Shown piece by piece: positions 38,443-48,039 of a stretch of DNA of 64,000 bases. This stretch comes from Pedosphaera parvula Ellin514. Its GTDB lineage: Bacteria; Verrucomicrobiota; Verrucomicrobiia; Limisphaerales; Pedosphaeraceae. The position numbers and the translations under genes are program-made. The stretch covers positions 43,423 through 107,422 of the forward strand of contig NZ_ABOX02000022.1 of assembly GCF_000172555.1 (NCBI RefSeq), read 5' to 3'. The notes beneath the pieces are model-generated. The model made no database searches, was not told the DNA's origin, and worked only from the letters and a program-made list of their open reading frames with translations. Within the stretch, counting starts at the first letter, position 1, and every line of letters begins with the position of its first letter.

Positions 38443-39358
38443 AACTGACCTCAAGCGGCCTAGCAAACATCACACCCGTCAGCTTCGACGACCAATTCAG
38501 GCAGGTGCTGATGTCCGACTCAAGCGTCACCTTCATGTTGCTTTTGGACGACGACGCATCCATGAAATGCACGATGCCTTGTTCATCCTTGATGCAAAGA
38601 CCTGTGTGCGCGATGTCGATGCCTTTCTCACTCGTGGCGACCCCTACGATGTCCCCCGTCTGCAGCAAATGCTCCGCGTCCTTCAACTTCGACATCGGCA
38701 AATACTTCAACTGCCGCGCATTGATCTTGTCCTCAAGCGCCTTGATGGTTGGAACCATCTCCGGATGTGTCTTGAGCTGCCGATAATTCTGCGGACGCTC
38801 CGACATAATGCCGACCTTCTGCGTGAACGGCTCGGCACCCGGCAAACTCGGAGTCAAGATTTTCACCACCCCCTTCTTTTCATTATCGTAAAACCAATCC
38901 GTCGTGTAATGCAACCGCGTCGTAAAATCACCCATCTTCCCGCCGCGATACCGCGTCGTCTGCACCTCGCTGATGAGGTCCGCCGGCGAGCTCTTTCCCT
39001 TCTTCAACATCCGAGCCATGCAGAGCGAATCCTCAAAGAACGTGACACAATCCAGCCCCTTAAAATTAACCACGCAATACTCCGCATCCTTCGAAAGCTC
39101 CAGAGTGAACCCCACATATGGCGTGCCATTCAACTCCATGGCAATCTTGCCCATCAATTCCCCAATTGGCAGCTTCTTCCAATTCTCCGCCGCCGCCTTG
39201 CTCACGATGCGATCAAAAATCTCCTGCCCATCGAAATGCTTGACCTGCTCCTGTACCCACTCCGCACTCTCCGCCAGCGCCGACGACCCGAGCAAGCCGA
39301 GTACACCGAGCGACGCATACCGCAACGCCTCCCGACGCGTTATCATCCCGCGATTCAT
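38441..39358 (-). CDS. DUF1460 amidase-like protein (NlpC/P60-type), probably Tat-exported
   Basis: From ATG 39358 the protein has about 305 residues and begins 'MNRGMITRREALRYASLG' with a hydrophobic stretch 'VLGLLGSSALA', a twin-arginine-like signal. The catalytic cysteine lies in 'NFKGLDCVTFFEDSL', and 'GDIVGVATSEKGIDIAHTGL' supplies the histidine, as in N-acetylmuramoyl-L-alanine amidase-like DUF1460 proteins. These belong to the papain-like NlpC/P60 fold and act on cell wall peptides. Other in-frame ATGs at 39421 and 39403 would only lengthen the n-region. Confidence 0.82.
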   Translation of the reverse strand: MNRGMITRREALRYASLGVLGLLGSSALAESAEWVQEQVKHFDGQEIFDRIVSKAAAENWKKLPIGELMGKIAMELNGTPYVGFTLELSKDAEYCVVNFKGLDCVTFFEDSLCMARMLKKGKSSPADLISEVQTTRYRGGKMGDFTTRLHYTTDWFYDNEKKGVVKILTPSLPGAEPFTQKVGIMSERPQNYRQLKTHPEMVPTIKALEDKINARQLKYLPMSKLKDAEHLLQTGDIVGVATSEKGIDIAHTGLCIKDEQGIVHFMDASSSKSNMKVTLESDISTCLNWSSKLTGVMFARPLEVS

Positions 39359-39575
39359 GGAAATAGCCTTGGAAAGCAGCAACTGGTCATTCGTGGCTTT
39401 CATATTGGCCGACCCTACCACAACCAGGCCAAACCTTTCAAGCCACCAGTCCCATCAGTATTTTCATTGGAAATGCGAAACTCGCCATTCGCAATTCATG
39501 TTGCCACTCGTCACTTGTCACCTGTCACTGCTTCCGCTACCGTTCCCAAAAGAAACATCCGGCCCAAAACCCGCA

Positions 39576-40553
39576 ATGTCTTATTCCATCGATAAAAAAC
39601 TCGTCGTCGCCGTTTCCAGCAGCGCGGTGTTCGACATGACCGAAGCCGACAAGGTCTTCAAGGCTGAAGGCAACGAAGCTTACCGCCAATACCAGGTCGA
39701 AAGAATTGACAACCCATTCTCACCCGGCGTCGCCTTTCCTTTCATCAAACGCTTGCTGCGCTTAAATGAACTTCATCCCCAGGAGCAGCCGATTGAAGTC
39801 GTCGTCATTTCCCGCAACGACCCTGACAGCGGCCGCCGCTTCTTCCGTTCCTGCCAGCATCATCAGTTGAACATCACGAGAGGTGCCTTCCTCACCGGCA
39901 GACCGCCATACCTTTTCATCCCCGCTTATAACTCGTCATTATTTCTCAGCGCCAACGAAGCCGACGTGGTCGACGCCATCGCCGCCAATCTCCCCGCCGG
40001 CCTTGTCCTCCCCACCACCGCCAAGGACGACGCCGCCGACCCTGAACTCCGCATCGCCTTCGATTTCGACGGCGTGCTCAGCGACGATGAAGCCGAAATA
40101 GTTTATCAGGAATCCCACAACCTCGAGCTCTTCCACGCCGCGGAAGTGAAGAAGATGACCACGCCGCACAAACCCGGCCCGCTCAAGGATCTCCTGACCA
40201 AAATTTCTTACTTCCAGCGCATCGAAGCGAAGAAGGAAAAGCTCGACCCCAATTACCGCGCGGCCCTGCGAATCGCCATTGTCACCGCCCGCAGTGCTCC
40301 CGCGAATGAACGCTTTGTTACCACCTTGAATTCCTGGGGCATCAGCGCCGCTGAAGTCTTCTTCATGGGCGGCATCGAAAAGCGCCGCGTCCTGGAAGTC
40401 TTGAAACCCCACATCTTTTTCGACGACCAACTCGCCCACCTCACCCCCACCGCCTCCCAAATCCCCTCCGTCCACATCCCCTTCGGCGTCGTAAACAAAA
40501 AGGCGAATCTAAAATCCGCAAAAGCCAAAATTCAACCAGGCAATAATAAGTAG
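39576..40553 (+). CDS. 5'-nucleotidase (cytosolic type)
   Basis: The protein of about 325 residues begins 'MSYSIDKKLVVAVSSSAVFD' and matches the bacterial relatives of cytosolic 5'-nucleotidase I. The substrate part includes 'NPFSPGVAFPFIKRLLRLN' and 'VVVISRNDPDSGRRFF'. The metal and phosphate site is 'IAFDFDGVLSDDEAE', with later 'IAIVTARSAPANERF' and 'IFFDDQLAHL'. It should remove phosphate from nucleoside monophosphates. The frame is open far upstream, opposite the amidase gene, but similarity starts only at 39576. Confidence 0.9.
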   Translation: MSYSIDKKLVVAVSSSAVFDMTEADKVFKAEGNEAYRQYQVERIDNPFSPGVAFPFIKRLLRLNELHPQEQPIEVVVISRNDPDSGRRFFRSCQHHQLNITRGAFLTGRPPYLFIPAYNSSLFLSANEADVVDAIAANLPAGLVLPTTAKDDAADPELRIAFDFDGVLSDDEAEIVYQESHNLELFHAAEVKKMTTPHKPGPLKDLLTKISYFQRIEAKKEKLDPNYRAALRIAIVTARSAPANERFVTTLNSWGISAAEVFFMGGIEKRRVLEVLKPHIFFDDQLAHLTPTASQIPSVHIPFGVVNKKANLKSAKAKIQPGNNK

Positions 40554-40604
40554 TTCAGCTTACGGTTCCTTGACTTCCACCATTGGCAAACACACTATGA
40601 GATT

Positions 40605-40832
40605 ATGATCACAAAGGTCATCAAGGTCGGTAGATCAAAAGGCATTACTCTCGATGCCGCTCTTTTGGAAGCACTGCATCTCAAAATTGGGGACAAGTTA
40701 ACTGCAAAATTTGAGCCGGACGGAACTATTTTGCTGACGCCAGTCCGGTCCAAACCGTCTCGCAAGAAAGTGTCCAAAGTCATTAAGTCCACGATGAAGG
40801 ACTACGCTCAGACTATGAAGAAACTTGCCTAA
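40605..40832 (+). CDS. AbrB/MazE-type DNA-binding protein, no toxin partner
   Basis: This 75-residue protein has an N-terminal swapped-hairpin domain, 'VIKVGRSKGITLDAALLEAL' then 'GDKLTAKFEPDGTILLTP', typical of AbrB/MazE antitoxins, and a very basic C-terminal half. An antitoxin would usually be followed at once by a PemK/MazF or PIN toxin, but the next gene is a transporter on the other strand. It is therefore either a lone regulator or a leftover of a toxin-antitoxin pair. Confidence 0.75.
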   Translation: MITKVIKVGRSKGITLDAALLEALHLKIGDKLTAKFEPDGTILLTPVRSKPSRKKVSKVIKSTMKDYAQTMKKLA

Positions 40833-40889
40833 TTTCGGAGTGACGCAACACGCCACACGCAACAGCCTCCCATCCGTGGTAAAGGCTTT

Positions 40890-42203
40890 TTAAAAAACCC
40901 TCCACCGCGAGAAAAACAAAATCGAGATCAACAAAAACAGCGGCACCAAAATCGGCACCGCGTATTTGAACAGGTAAACAAAAAAGCTCGGCACCTTCAC
41001 CTGGGCCTGTTCGGCAATTGATTTCACCATGAAGTTTGGTCCGTTGCCAATATACGTGATCGCCCCGAAAAATACCGCTCCCAATGAGATCGCGATCAAC
41101 TCGTGTCCATGCGCTGCGATGTAAGCCTGAATATCCGCCGGATTATCCAGACTGAGCCCGTGACGTCCTGTAGCCGCCGCCAAAAACGTCAGGTAAGTCG
41201 GCGCATTATCCAATGCGCCCGAAAGCAAGCCCGTCAGCCAGAAAAACTTCATCTCCGAATCGAGCCCCAATTCCCCGGCATGCACCTTCAAGTAATCCAG
41301 CGCCGGCACCATTGTTAAAAAAATTCCCACAAACAACCACGCCACCTCCCGAATCGGTTCAAAGGTGAAATGATTGGCCTTGTGTATCTGACCAGGCGTC
41401 GCGAAGTAGGAGCCGATGGCCGCACCAAACATCAGCGCCTCGCTCACCCCGGGTGGATGCTTGATGAACACTGCCACCAAAATCACAACCAGAAACGCCA
41501 CGTTCCGCCAACCGGTGATGTTCCATGTCTCCAACGGAATTTCCCTGTCGCGCACCTCCTTGGGCGCACGCAGGAAATTGGCTCGATCAAGAGCATAAAA
41601 AATTCCCAACAGCGCCAGCATACCAATCAACCATGCCGCCCAGGCGTTTTGCAGCATCCACCAGAACGGCACCCCTTTCAGGTATCCCATAAACAATGGC
41701 GGATCACCAATCGGCGTCAGACAGCCGCCCAGGTTGCTCACAATGAAAATAAAAAAAACGATGTGAAAGGCGGTGATGCGGTACTTGTTCATCCGAATCC
41801 ACGGACGAATCAACAACATCGACGCGCCTGTTGTCCCAATAAAATTGGCCAGCACCGCGCCAATCAAAAGGAATACGCAGTTGACCCACGGTTTCGCTTC
41901 CCCTTTGACCCGAATATGAATCCCCCCGGAAACCACGAATAACGACCCGATCAACGCGATGAAGCTGATATATTCATGAGCCACGTGAAGTATGCGCGCT
42001 CCGCTGTGAATAAAGAAAATATAATAGGTGGCCGTAATGGCACCCAGGCAGGCAGCCACTTTAGGATAATTGTGTTCCCACCAGTGCCTGTGCACGAAAG
42101 GCATCAACGCAATCGCCAGGAGCATCAGGCCAAAAGGAATGATCATCGCCGGATGCGGTTCGATTCCCGGTTGCTCCGTTGGCATGGCCAGCATGCTTCT
42201 CAT
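40890..42203 (-). CDS. Putative sodium/proton antiporter (ion-transporter superfamily)
   Basis: The 437-residue polytopic protein has about 11 membrane segments. Conserved-looking parts include 'NFIGTTGASMLLIRPWIRMN', 'NLGGCLTPIGDPPLFMGYL' and 'LSGALDNAPTYLTFLAAATG', the re-entrant loop pattern (TxxxAxxP- and DNxPT-like) of the ArsB/NhaD group. Relatives are annotated as sodium:proton antiporters; arsenite export is also possible in the superfamily but nothing local supports it. The first residues have ATGs at 42203, 42194 and 42185, so the exact start is open. Confidence 0.82.
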   Translation of the reverse strand: MRSMLAMPTEQPGIEPHPAMIIPFGLMLLAIALMPFVHRHWWEHNYPKVAACLGAITATYYIFFIHSGARILHVAHEYISFIALIGSLFVVSGGIHIRVKGEAKPWVNCVFLLIGAVLANFIGTTGASMLLIRPWIRMNKYRITAFHIVFFIFIVSNLGGCLTPIGDPPLFMGYLKGVPFWWMLQNAWAAWLIGMLALLGIFYALDRANFLRAPKEVRDREIPLETWNITGWRNVAFLVVILVAVFIKHPPGVSEALMFGAAIGSYFATPGQIHKANHFTFEPIREVAWLFVGIFLTMVPALDYLKVHAGELGLDSEMKFFWLTGLLSGALDNAPTYLTFLAAATGRHGLSLDNPADIQAYIAAHGHELIAISLGAVFFGAITYIGNGPNFMVKSIAEQAQVKVPSFFVYLFKYAVPILVPLFLLISILFFSRWRVF

Positions 42204-42358
42204 TCTTCCATTAATCTATGCTTTGGATCCAAGTTTGTTAAATGGAGCAGGGTTCGCGGCTCAAGGCAATCAGAATGCTGCCAATCAAGTGTCTGGATGC
42301 GAGCCGTCCTCCGCTCATCTCTGTTGATTTCTTTCCTCGAGTCACCGACAGTTACACC

Positions 42359-42916
42359 ATGGGAACTGTGAAGCGAACAAAAGCCAAAACTGCCGCGAAA
42401 TCCAAACCAGGGAAAAAATCTGCCGCCACACTTCCAAAGCCTGCAGCCGTGCCAAATACTCCCGACTTTACCGAACGCCCATTGCAACCCGTCGAAGAGG
42501 AAGATATTCAACTCTCCATCAAACGCGGCTATAAGCAGCTCAAGCTCGACCCGAACAAAGCCTCGGCCGTGGCGACGCAAAATGCCATCGCCCGCGCCTT
42601 GGTTCAGGTGTTCCGTGCCAAAAAGAAGCCCAGCCCGAAAACCATTGAAAACCTCGCCATCAATCTCGGCTGTCTCTGGGGTCAAACCATCTGCGATGTG
42701 CTTGGTTGGGAATGGTGTTACGTCACCCTCGATGAAAGCGGCGCCTACGCCATCGTCAATTCGAAACGTTCCCACATGGTCGCCCCGATGGAATTCATTC
42801 TCGAACAATTGCAAAAGCAGTTGCCCGAAGAAAATGCCAGCCTCTTCCTCTTCAACATGCTCAAAGCCGGCTCACTCCTGAAAGCCAGCCCGCGCTCCTA
42901 CGTGCTTGTTGGCTGA
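42359..42916 (+). CDS. Hypothetical protein with basic N-terminus
   Basis: From ATG 42359 the protein has about 185 residues. The first 35 are Lys/Ala/Pro-rich and disordered ('MGTVKRTKAKTAAKSKPG'). The folded part contains 'ENLAINLGCLWGQTICDVLG' followed by 'WEWCYVTLDESGAYAIVNS', a pattern that suggests a small alpha/beta domain of unknown function. The frame continues upstream to 42242, opposite the antiporter start, but without similarity. I do not recognise a family. Confidence 0.65.
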   Translation: MGTVKRTKAKTAAKSKPGKKSAATLPKPAAVPNTPDFTERPLQPVEEEDIQLSIKRGYKQLKLDPNKASAVATQNAIARALVQVFRAKKKPSPKTIENLAINLGCLWGQTICDVLGWEWCYVTLDESGAYAIVNSKRSHMVAPMEFILEQLQKQLPEENASLFLFNMLKAGSLLKASPRSYVLVG

Positions 42917-42966
42917 TGAATCTTCCATGAACGGCGCCTCACGAAAACTTCGATTGGGAATCAGTG

Positions 42967-44034
42967 TTATCTTCGAATGGCTTCGGCAGCTGATTTTTTT
43001 AGCAGGTGTTTCGCCAGTTGTTGGACGGTCGGGTCCGAATCCAACAGAGCCTTTTCCAGAATGGGGTTCATGAGCTCGTGCGGCATGATTTGGTAAAGGC
43101 TTGTGATGGCCGCTTGCCGTACCAGGGAATCAGGGTCGTGGACGTGTTGTTCCAGGATCTGGTTTGTTGACCGGGCTTCCTGTTCGAATTCTCCCAGTGC
43201 TTCGATGCTTCCTCTGAGCGGAATATTTTTCGGCGGTATCACACCTGCCAGTGAAGAACTGCGCTTGATGGTATTCACCAGTGCAGGAATGGACAGTTGA
43301 GGATTGCTCCGGATACGCCCCAAAGCTCGGGCGGCAAAGAACATAATGGAGCTGTTCGTAGACTCCAACGCCTGACATAGCAAGGGAACCGCCTTTGCGG
43401 CATTTGTTTCCAAATCAGCCAATGCATTTGCAGCGAAGTACCATTGAGGCTTGGTATTGTCCCCCAGGTCAGCGATTAAAGGATCAATCGGTGCGCCTTT
43501 GATTTTTATGAGAGCGGCAATCGCTGTGGGACTAAGCATGACATCCCGCTCGTCGGCCAGTTTTTGCAGGTAAGGAACTGCTTCCGTTGCGGTGGAACCA
43601 AGTTCTCCCAAAGCGTTGACCACATAAATGCGAGTAGTTCCAGAGGTCTGCTGGAAGGTGCCGGTGAAGAGGGAGAATCCTGCTGTGAAGGTCGCAAGCT
43701 CCGTTTTGATGGGCGAGTTTCGCGCCTGGAGCATTTTGATCAGTCTGGGAACGGCGGCTTTTCCTATACTGTGCAAGGCATTTCTGGCCTCCACTCTTTC
43801 CTTTCGGTCACCTTGCCGTACCTGCACCATCCAGAAGCTTAGAGATTTTCCCTGGAAAGTTGGTTCGTGTGAAAACCAATATAAAACCAGGAGACCCACC
43901 GCCGCGGCGAACAGGAAACAAATGGCAGCCCTTTTTCTTCTCAAAGATATTAAATTGGATGCACTCAAGGGAGGGTGAACGGATGGCACTCTATAACCGT
44001 TTGTGAAGTGGAATCTGAGGAACGTTGCGTACAT
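42967..44034 (-). CDS. HEAT-repeat protein with N-terminal membrane anchor
   Basis: The protein has one membrane segment, 'AAICFLFAAAVGLLVLYWF', then helical repeats of about 35 residues ('AVPRLIKMLQARNSP', 'AVPYLQKLADERD', 'AVPLLCQALESTNSSIMFF', 'SIPALVNTIKR') that fit HEAT/PBS-lyase-like repeats. Such proteins act as scaffolds. The ATG at 44034 overlaps the glycosyltransferase stop by 44 bases. GTG at 43989, two bases past that stop, is an equally good start and would give 340 residues. It is the last gene of a four-gene operon. Confidence 0.8.
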   Translation of the reverse strand: MYATFLRFHFTNGYRVPSVHPPLSASNLISLRRKRAAICFLFAAAVGLLVLYWFSHEPTFQGKSLSFWMVQVRQGDRKERVEARNALHSIGKAAVPRLIKMLQARNSPIKTELATFTAGFSLFTGTFQQTSGTTRIYVVNALGELGSTATEAVPYLQKLADERDVMLSPTAIAALIKIKGAPIDPLIADLGDNTKPQWYFAANALADLETNAAKAVPLLCQALESTNSSIMFFAARALGRIRSNPQLSIPALVNTIKRSSSLAGVIPPKNIPLRGSIEALGEFEQEARSTNQILEQHVHDPDSLVRQAAITSLYQIMPHELMNPILEKALLDSDPTVQQLAKHLLKKSAAEAIRR

Positions 44035-44983
44035 CGTAATTTAAGAATGAAAGCAGCAACTGACTGCCAAGGATTACGGGCAGAGCCGCCAGCATGACTG
44101 TGCCGGCGGTGACGGGTTGGTCGGTTGAAATCGAATGCCACCACCGGGCTGCTCCGAAAACAAAACCAAATAAAAGGCTGGAGATTCCCAACGTAATCTC
44201 AATCGATGCTGCGCTGAAATTACGGAGAAAGTGGTTGTAACCGATGCGTTTCACGGAGTTCAGCAGATGGTTAAAAAGGAACGAACCGATGATGGTTCGG
44301 ATATGCAAATTACTTTGTTCATCCCCGTATTTCGCGTTCATTGGCACGTCTTCGACCACCGCGGTAACAGTGTTAAGCCGGAACAGCAAATCAGACTCGA
44401 AGAAATAGCGACGATGAATTTTATCCAGTGGCAGCTCCGATATTACCCTGGAGTGAATGGCGAGATAGCCGTTCGTGGGGTCAAAGATGTTCCAATAACC
44501 GCTGGAGAGCTTGGTCACAAACGATAAAACTGCATTCCCCAACAGCCGGATGGGCGGCATCGATTGCACCGATTGTACATTGAAGAACCGGTTGCCTTTG
44601 CAGTAATCCGCCCGGCCCACAACGATGGGATTGATCATGCGCGGCACCAGTGCCGGGTCCATTTGACCATCGCCGTCTATTTTGACCACCACCTCTGCGC
44701 CGTCCTCCAGGGCACGTTTGAATCCGCTGATGGTTGCGCCGCCAACGCCTTGGTTCTGCTCATGCTTGATAATTTGTACCCGTGGGTCCCGGCAATTCTC
44801 CGCAATGTAGCGGCCGCTTCCCTCAGGACAACAATCATCAACGCAGTAAATGAATTCAACCTCCGGCCCAATCCTGCGGATAACTTCCAGCACCGTCGGG
44901 ATAACCCGGTAGCTGGGAATGACTACCGCGATCCGGCAGGGGGCCGGTGACTTGTTCGCGGGAATGTTGGTTGCGGTTTCCAT
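43991..44983 (-). CDS. GT2-family glycosyltransferase with C-terminal membrane segments
   Basis: The protein of about 330 residues starts 'METATNIPANKSPAPCRIAV' at 44983, where TAATG overlaps the methyltransferase stop by one base. The GT-A domain shows 'VVIPSYRVIPTVLEVIRRIG', 'YCVDDCCPEGSGRYI' and the DxD motif in 'VVVKIDGDGQMDPALV'. Two hydrophobic segments near the end ('SSLLFGFVFGAARW', 'MLAALPVILGSQLLLSFL') tie it to the membrane. Relatives are dolichol/polyprenyl-phosphate mannosyl- or glucosyltransferase-like and build surface glycans. Confidence 0.9.
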   Translation of the reverse strand: METATNIPANKSPAPCRIAVVIPSYRVIPTVLEVIRRIGPEVEFIYCVDDCCPEGSGRYIAENCRDPRVQIIKHEQNQGVGGATISGFKRALEDGAEVVVKIDGDGQMDPALVPRMINPIVVGRADYCKGNRFFNVQSVQSMPPIRLLGNAVLSFVTKLSSGYWNIFDPTNGYLAIHSRVISELPLDKIHRRYFFESDLLFRLNTVTAVVEDVPMNAKYGDEQSNLHIRTIIGSFLFNHLLNSVKRIGYNHFLRNFSAASIEITLGISSLLFGFVFGAARWWHSISTDQPVTAGTVMLAALPVILGSQLLLSFLNYDVRNVPQIPLHKRL

Positions 44984-45639
44984 TAAATGCGACGCCACGC
45001 GGTGATCAGAAACAACGGTGCAATGTGAAAACGCAATGGCACACATGAAGTCCTGATTCTTTGGAACCCGTTTTTCTCAAGCTGTGCCTCGACCTCGTAG
45101 GCGGTGTGATAATGGTCCCACGGTTTTTCAATGCCGAATACTTTACGCAGCAGCACGTATACCCAGTTTTCGGTGGGTAACGATGTGAATAACACTCCTC
45201 CCGGCTTCAGCCAGCGATGCAACCGCGGAATCGGCAGGCTTAAATCCTTGAAGTGCTCCAACACATCCGCAGCCACTGCGGCATCAAACGGCTTGCTGGT
45301 AAAATCAAGTTCGGCAGCATCACTTTGGACAATCTCCACATTGTCCAATCCATAACGGTTCTTCACCAGCTTCGCCTGGTGCGCTTCAAGATCCACCAGC
45401 GTCACCTTTTCAAAGGAGCGTGAGAGTGTGGGCAGGAATACCCCGGCACCGCCGCCGAAATCCAGGCAGGACTCGCGCGCATCCAATGTGCGATTCATCA
45501 TCGAGGTCAGGCTATACAGCCGGCGCCAGAACATTCGCCGCAGCACATAATTGCTGGCGTAATAGAGACGCGGAATGCGATCGCTGTCGTCCGCAATCTC
45601 AGCCAGATACTCCTGGGGTATCTCAATAAATTTTGCCAT
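44983..45639 (-). CDS. Class I SAM-dependent methyltransferase
   Basis: The protein of about 218 residues starts 'MAKFIEIPQEYLAEIADDSD' at 45639. The SAM site is 'CLDFGGGAGVFLPTLSR', followed by the acidic 'VTLVDLEAHQ' and 'FDAAVAADVLEHFKDLSLPI'. It overlaps the upstream membrane protein by 17 bases and is coupled to the glycosyltransferase below. The context suggests methylation of a lipid-linked sugar or glycan, but this is inference. Confidence 0.88.
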   Translation of the reverse strand: MAKFIEIPQEYLAEIADDSDRIPRLYYASNYVLRRMFWRRLYSLTSMMNRTLDARESCLDFGGGAGVFLPTLSRSFEKVTLVDLEAHQAKLVKNRYGLDNVEIVQSDAAELDFTSKPFDAAVAADVLEHFKDLSLPIPRLHRWLKPGGVLFTSLPTENWVYVLLRKVFGIEKPWDHYHTAYEVEAQLEKNGFQRIRTSCVPLRFHIAPLFLITAWRRI

Positions 45640-47629
45640 GGTTTTGAGGGGTTGCCTGGTTGAGACCATTTTCAGTTTGAGCGGAAACAGGGCTGTCCTT
45701 CAATTCATAAAGCACCATTCGATCATCAGAATAACAAATGCGATTGCGCCTGCTCAATTCCAGGAGAGTTTGTCTGAGATACAGCCCGAAGTCCCCTATT
45801 TTCTGGTCCACCGTAAATCGGCTTCTCCTGCAACCCTCCAGGTAGCCTGATTTGGGAACAGCGTAGCCGTCGGTTTCCATCAACACATATCGCACGCCCA
45901 TGCTCCGAAGATACCTTTGAAAACTCTCCCCATCCGCTCCCGCTGGGAAATGGAGTTGCGGATTGATGATTCCGGTTATGGAGGCGGTGAGGAGTTCGTT
46001 CCGCGTGAAATCCATTTGAAACGGGGCCACGGTAAAAACGAGCGCTCTGGCTCCAGGTGCCATGTTCGTTTGTATGGAAGAATAATATTCCGCTTCAAAT
46101 GGTGATATTCTTCCACGACTGTAACCTTTGTACTCGGGACTGGTTGGAAAAGCGAGCAGCGTCCGGTTGGTGGCCGCCATACGAACCCGCCCCCAAAAAG
46201 TTCCTCCGAAAAGAACAATCACTCCAACCAGGCACGATGACAGGGCCCATCGTTGTCGGACAGCTTCACCGACGACAGTCTGGTAAGTCAGCCTGACGAA
46301 GCAAAGGACCGTGACCGCAAATGCTCCAATGAGCGAAGGACACAGATAGCGGACTGCTGTCTCAGCAGGGAATAAATGCCCGAATGCGAGATAGGTCACC
46401 GGTAGCGTTATTCCGACTGCGAGAATCAGGCTTCCGGAAGAGGAGTTTCTGTTGGCGCCTCTTCGTAAGAAGGCAATTAATCCGGCCACTCCAACGACCA
46501 ATATGACGAAGAAAAAGGAAAGCGGCCTGTTTCCATAGAAAGTGGGAGCCATCGAGAACATCGCAGGGATGTTATGTGCTGAAAGGGAGGAGTACTTCGT
46601 CGCCAGGTCAGCCTGGGCATGCAATCCCGCAGCCAGTTCACGAGCTTTGAGTATCGTTGGCAGGGAAATCAGCGCCCAGGGCAGGACAAAAATTCCTGTA
46701 AATCCTGCAACGATGAAACCTGATTGAAACACAGTTCGACGTTGGACCGCTTTTGCTTTAAATAAGAGCAATAGGTAAAGTGTCCCTAGAAAGCAGCCCG
46801 CGAAGACCGCCAGCGTAACTTTCAGAGTGATTAACCAGGCGAAAATCAAACCCAGGCTGAGCTCGCTGCGCCAACGGTTGCTGAGTACATTCGAAGCCAG
46901 GGTCCGTGCCAAAAGCACGCCGCAGATGAGCAGGCTCATAATTCCCAGCGCACCAGAGTAAACTGGAGAGATGTTCACGTATTGCGGATTAATAACCGCG
47001 GTACAAAGAACTGCCAGGGTGCCGGTAAACCAGTGCAGCCTCCAGCGTATTGATAACTCTGCTATCAGCAACAATGAGAAGGCAAAGCAAATCACGGCGT
47101 CAAAGCCGTTGAGCATGCGAATGTCACTGCCTTGGAGAAAGAATGCATGAAAAAACGACTGACTGCCAAGGCTATCCAGACCGAGTGGGTCGAACGCATT
47201 GCCCCCAACGGACCCAGTTTGGGTCATTCGAACCGCACGCACCGCGTAGGTGTGAAAATCATCACCGATATTGAAAATCTCTGAGGGCGCGAGCCAGGCA
47301 CCGGCACTCAGGGCAAATCCAAGAGCAACCCAGACCGGAATGGATGCCTTGCTCAGAGCCAACCCTCGCCACGGCTGCAATCTAACTAACTCAAAAGCGC
47401 CGAGGGCCGCACCCGAAAGCATCAGGGAAAGGAGTGTCCATGATTTAGCCAGTCCGAAGAGGTTTAGCACTCCTCCAGCTACGTTCAAAAGCGCGAGGCC
47501 AAGGGCAAAAGGAATGGTATGAAAGCGAAAAAGTCGTCGATCGCAGAACAACTTGCAAAAACGCCCCCAACCATAAACGGAAAAGACGAATAAAATGATA
47601 ATGGCGAATGGAAATCGGGAAAATTCCAT
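45623..47629 (-). CDS. Polytopic membrane protein, possible GT-C-type glycosyltransferase
   Basis: This 668-residue protein has about 12 membrane segments in its first 500 residues and a soluble C-terminal domain of about 150 residues ('VRYVLMETDGYAVPKSGYLE'). An acidic loop after the third segment, 'APSEIFNIGDDFHTYAVRAV', resembles the catalytic loop of GT-C enzymes that use polyprenyl-phosphate sugars. The neighbours (methyltransferase, GT2) fit surface polysaccharide or glycoprotein assembly. No specific family is recognised. It opens the minus-strand operon. Confidence 0.75.
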   Translation of the reverse strand: MEFSRFPFAIIILFVFSVYGWGRFCKLFCDRRLFRFHTIPFALGLALLNVAGGVLNLFGLAKSWTLLSLMLSGAALGAFELVRLQPWRGLALSKASIPVWVALGFALSAGAWLAPSEIFNIGDDFHTYAVRAVRMTQTGSVGGNAFDPLGLDSLGSQSFFHAFFLQGSDIRMLNGFDAVICFAFSLLLIAELSIRWRLHWFTGTLAVLCTAVINPQYVNISPVYSGALGIMSLLICGVLLARTLASNVLSNRWRSELSLGLIFAWLITLKVTLAVFAGCFLGTLYLLLLFKAKAVQRRTVFQSGFIVAGFTGIFVLPWALISLPTILKARELAAGLHAQADLATKYSSLSAHNIPAMFSMAPTFYGNRPLSFFFVILVVGVAGLIAFLRRGANRNSSSGSLILAVGITLPVTYLAFGHLFPAETAVRYLCPSLIGAFAVTVLCFVRLTYQTVVGEAVRQRWALSSCLVGVIVLFGGTFWGRVRMAATNRTLLAFPTSPEYKGYSRGRISPFEAEYYSSIQTNMAPGARALVFTVAPFQMDFTRNELLTASITGIINPQLHFPAGADGESFQRYLRSMGVRYVLMETDGYAVPKSGYLEGCRRSRFTVDQKIGDFGLYLRQTLLELSRRNRICYSDDRMVLYELKDSPVSAQTENGLNQATPQNHGKIY

Positions 47630-48039
47630 AAGTTACGCCACTGCTTTTGCATCCTTGAGCCGAAGGACGGCAGGAAATCCTCCCGTACAAATCATTAATC
47701 TCTGGTTTCGGCGCATAATGCAGTTCTTTGCCAGCAAATCTTGAGCCGAATCCCAACCGTGTAACAAGTTTTTTCGCCCCTCTCCTCCCGTAAAGGTCGC
47801 CCCCGATAGGATGTAGATACCCCCATGCGTTCACATTCCAGTTCCAGTTCGCGACGCCTCAGCCTGCTTTGGTCGCGCTTAGACCCGGCAGATTTCTTGA
47901 GGCTGAACGAACAGGATGTCCCGAAGTTACATCTTATAACAGCCTAATGAATTACCCGGTTTATTCCGCTTTTCACCGCTGTCGGCTCCGGACTAAAGTC
48001 ATTTTGTTTAAAGGCCAGTTGAGAAGTCGCTCTGTTACC
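47630..48039. other. Divergent intergenic region
   Basis: About 410 bases separate the polytopic membrane protein from the acetyltransferase. Both promoters should lie here. I see no gene; frames crossing it carry no family signature. Confidence 0.45.

Noticed and set aside
38381..39575. Long plus-strand frames opposite the amidase-like gene, one joined to the 5'-nucleotidase frame
   Set aside because: The minus strand encodes a recognisable DUF1460 protein with catalytic Cys and Tat-like signal; the plus-strand product is Arg/His/Pro-rich with no domain until the nucleotidase start at 39576.
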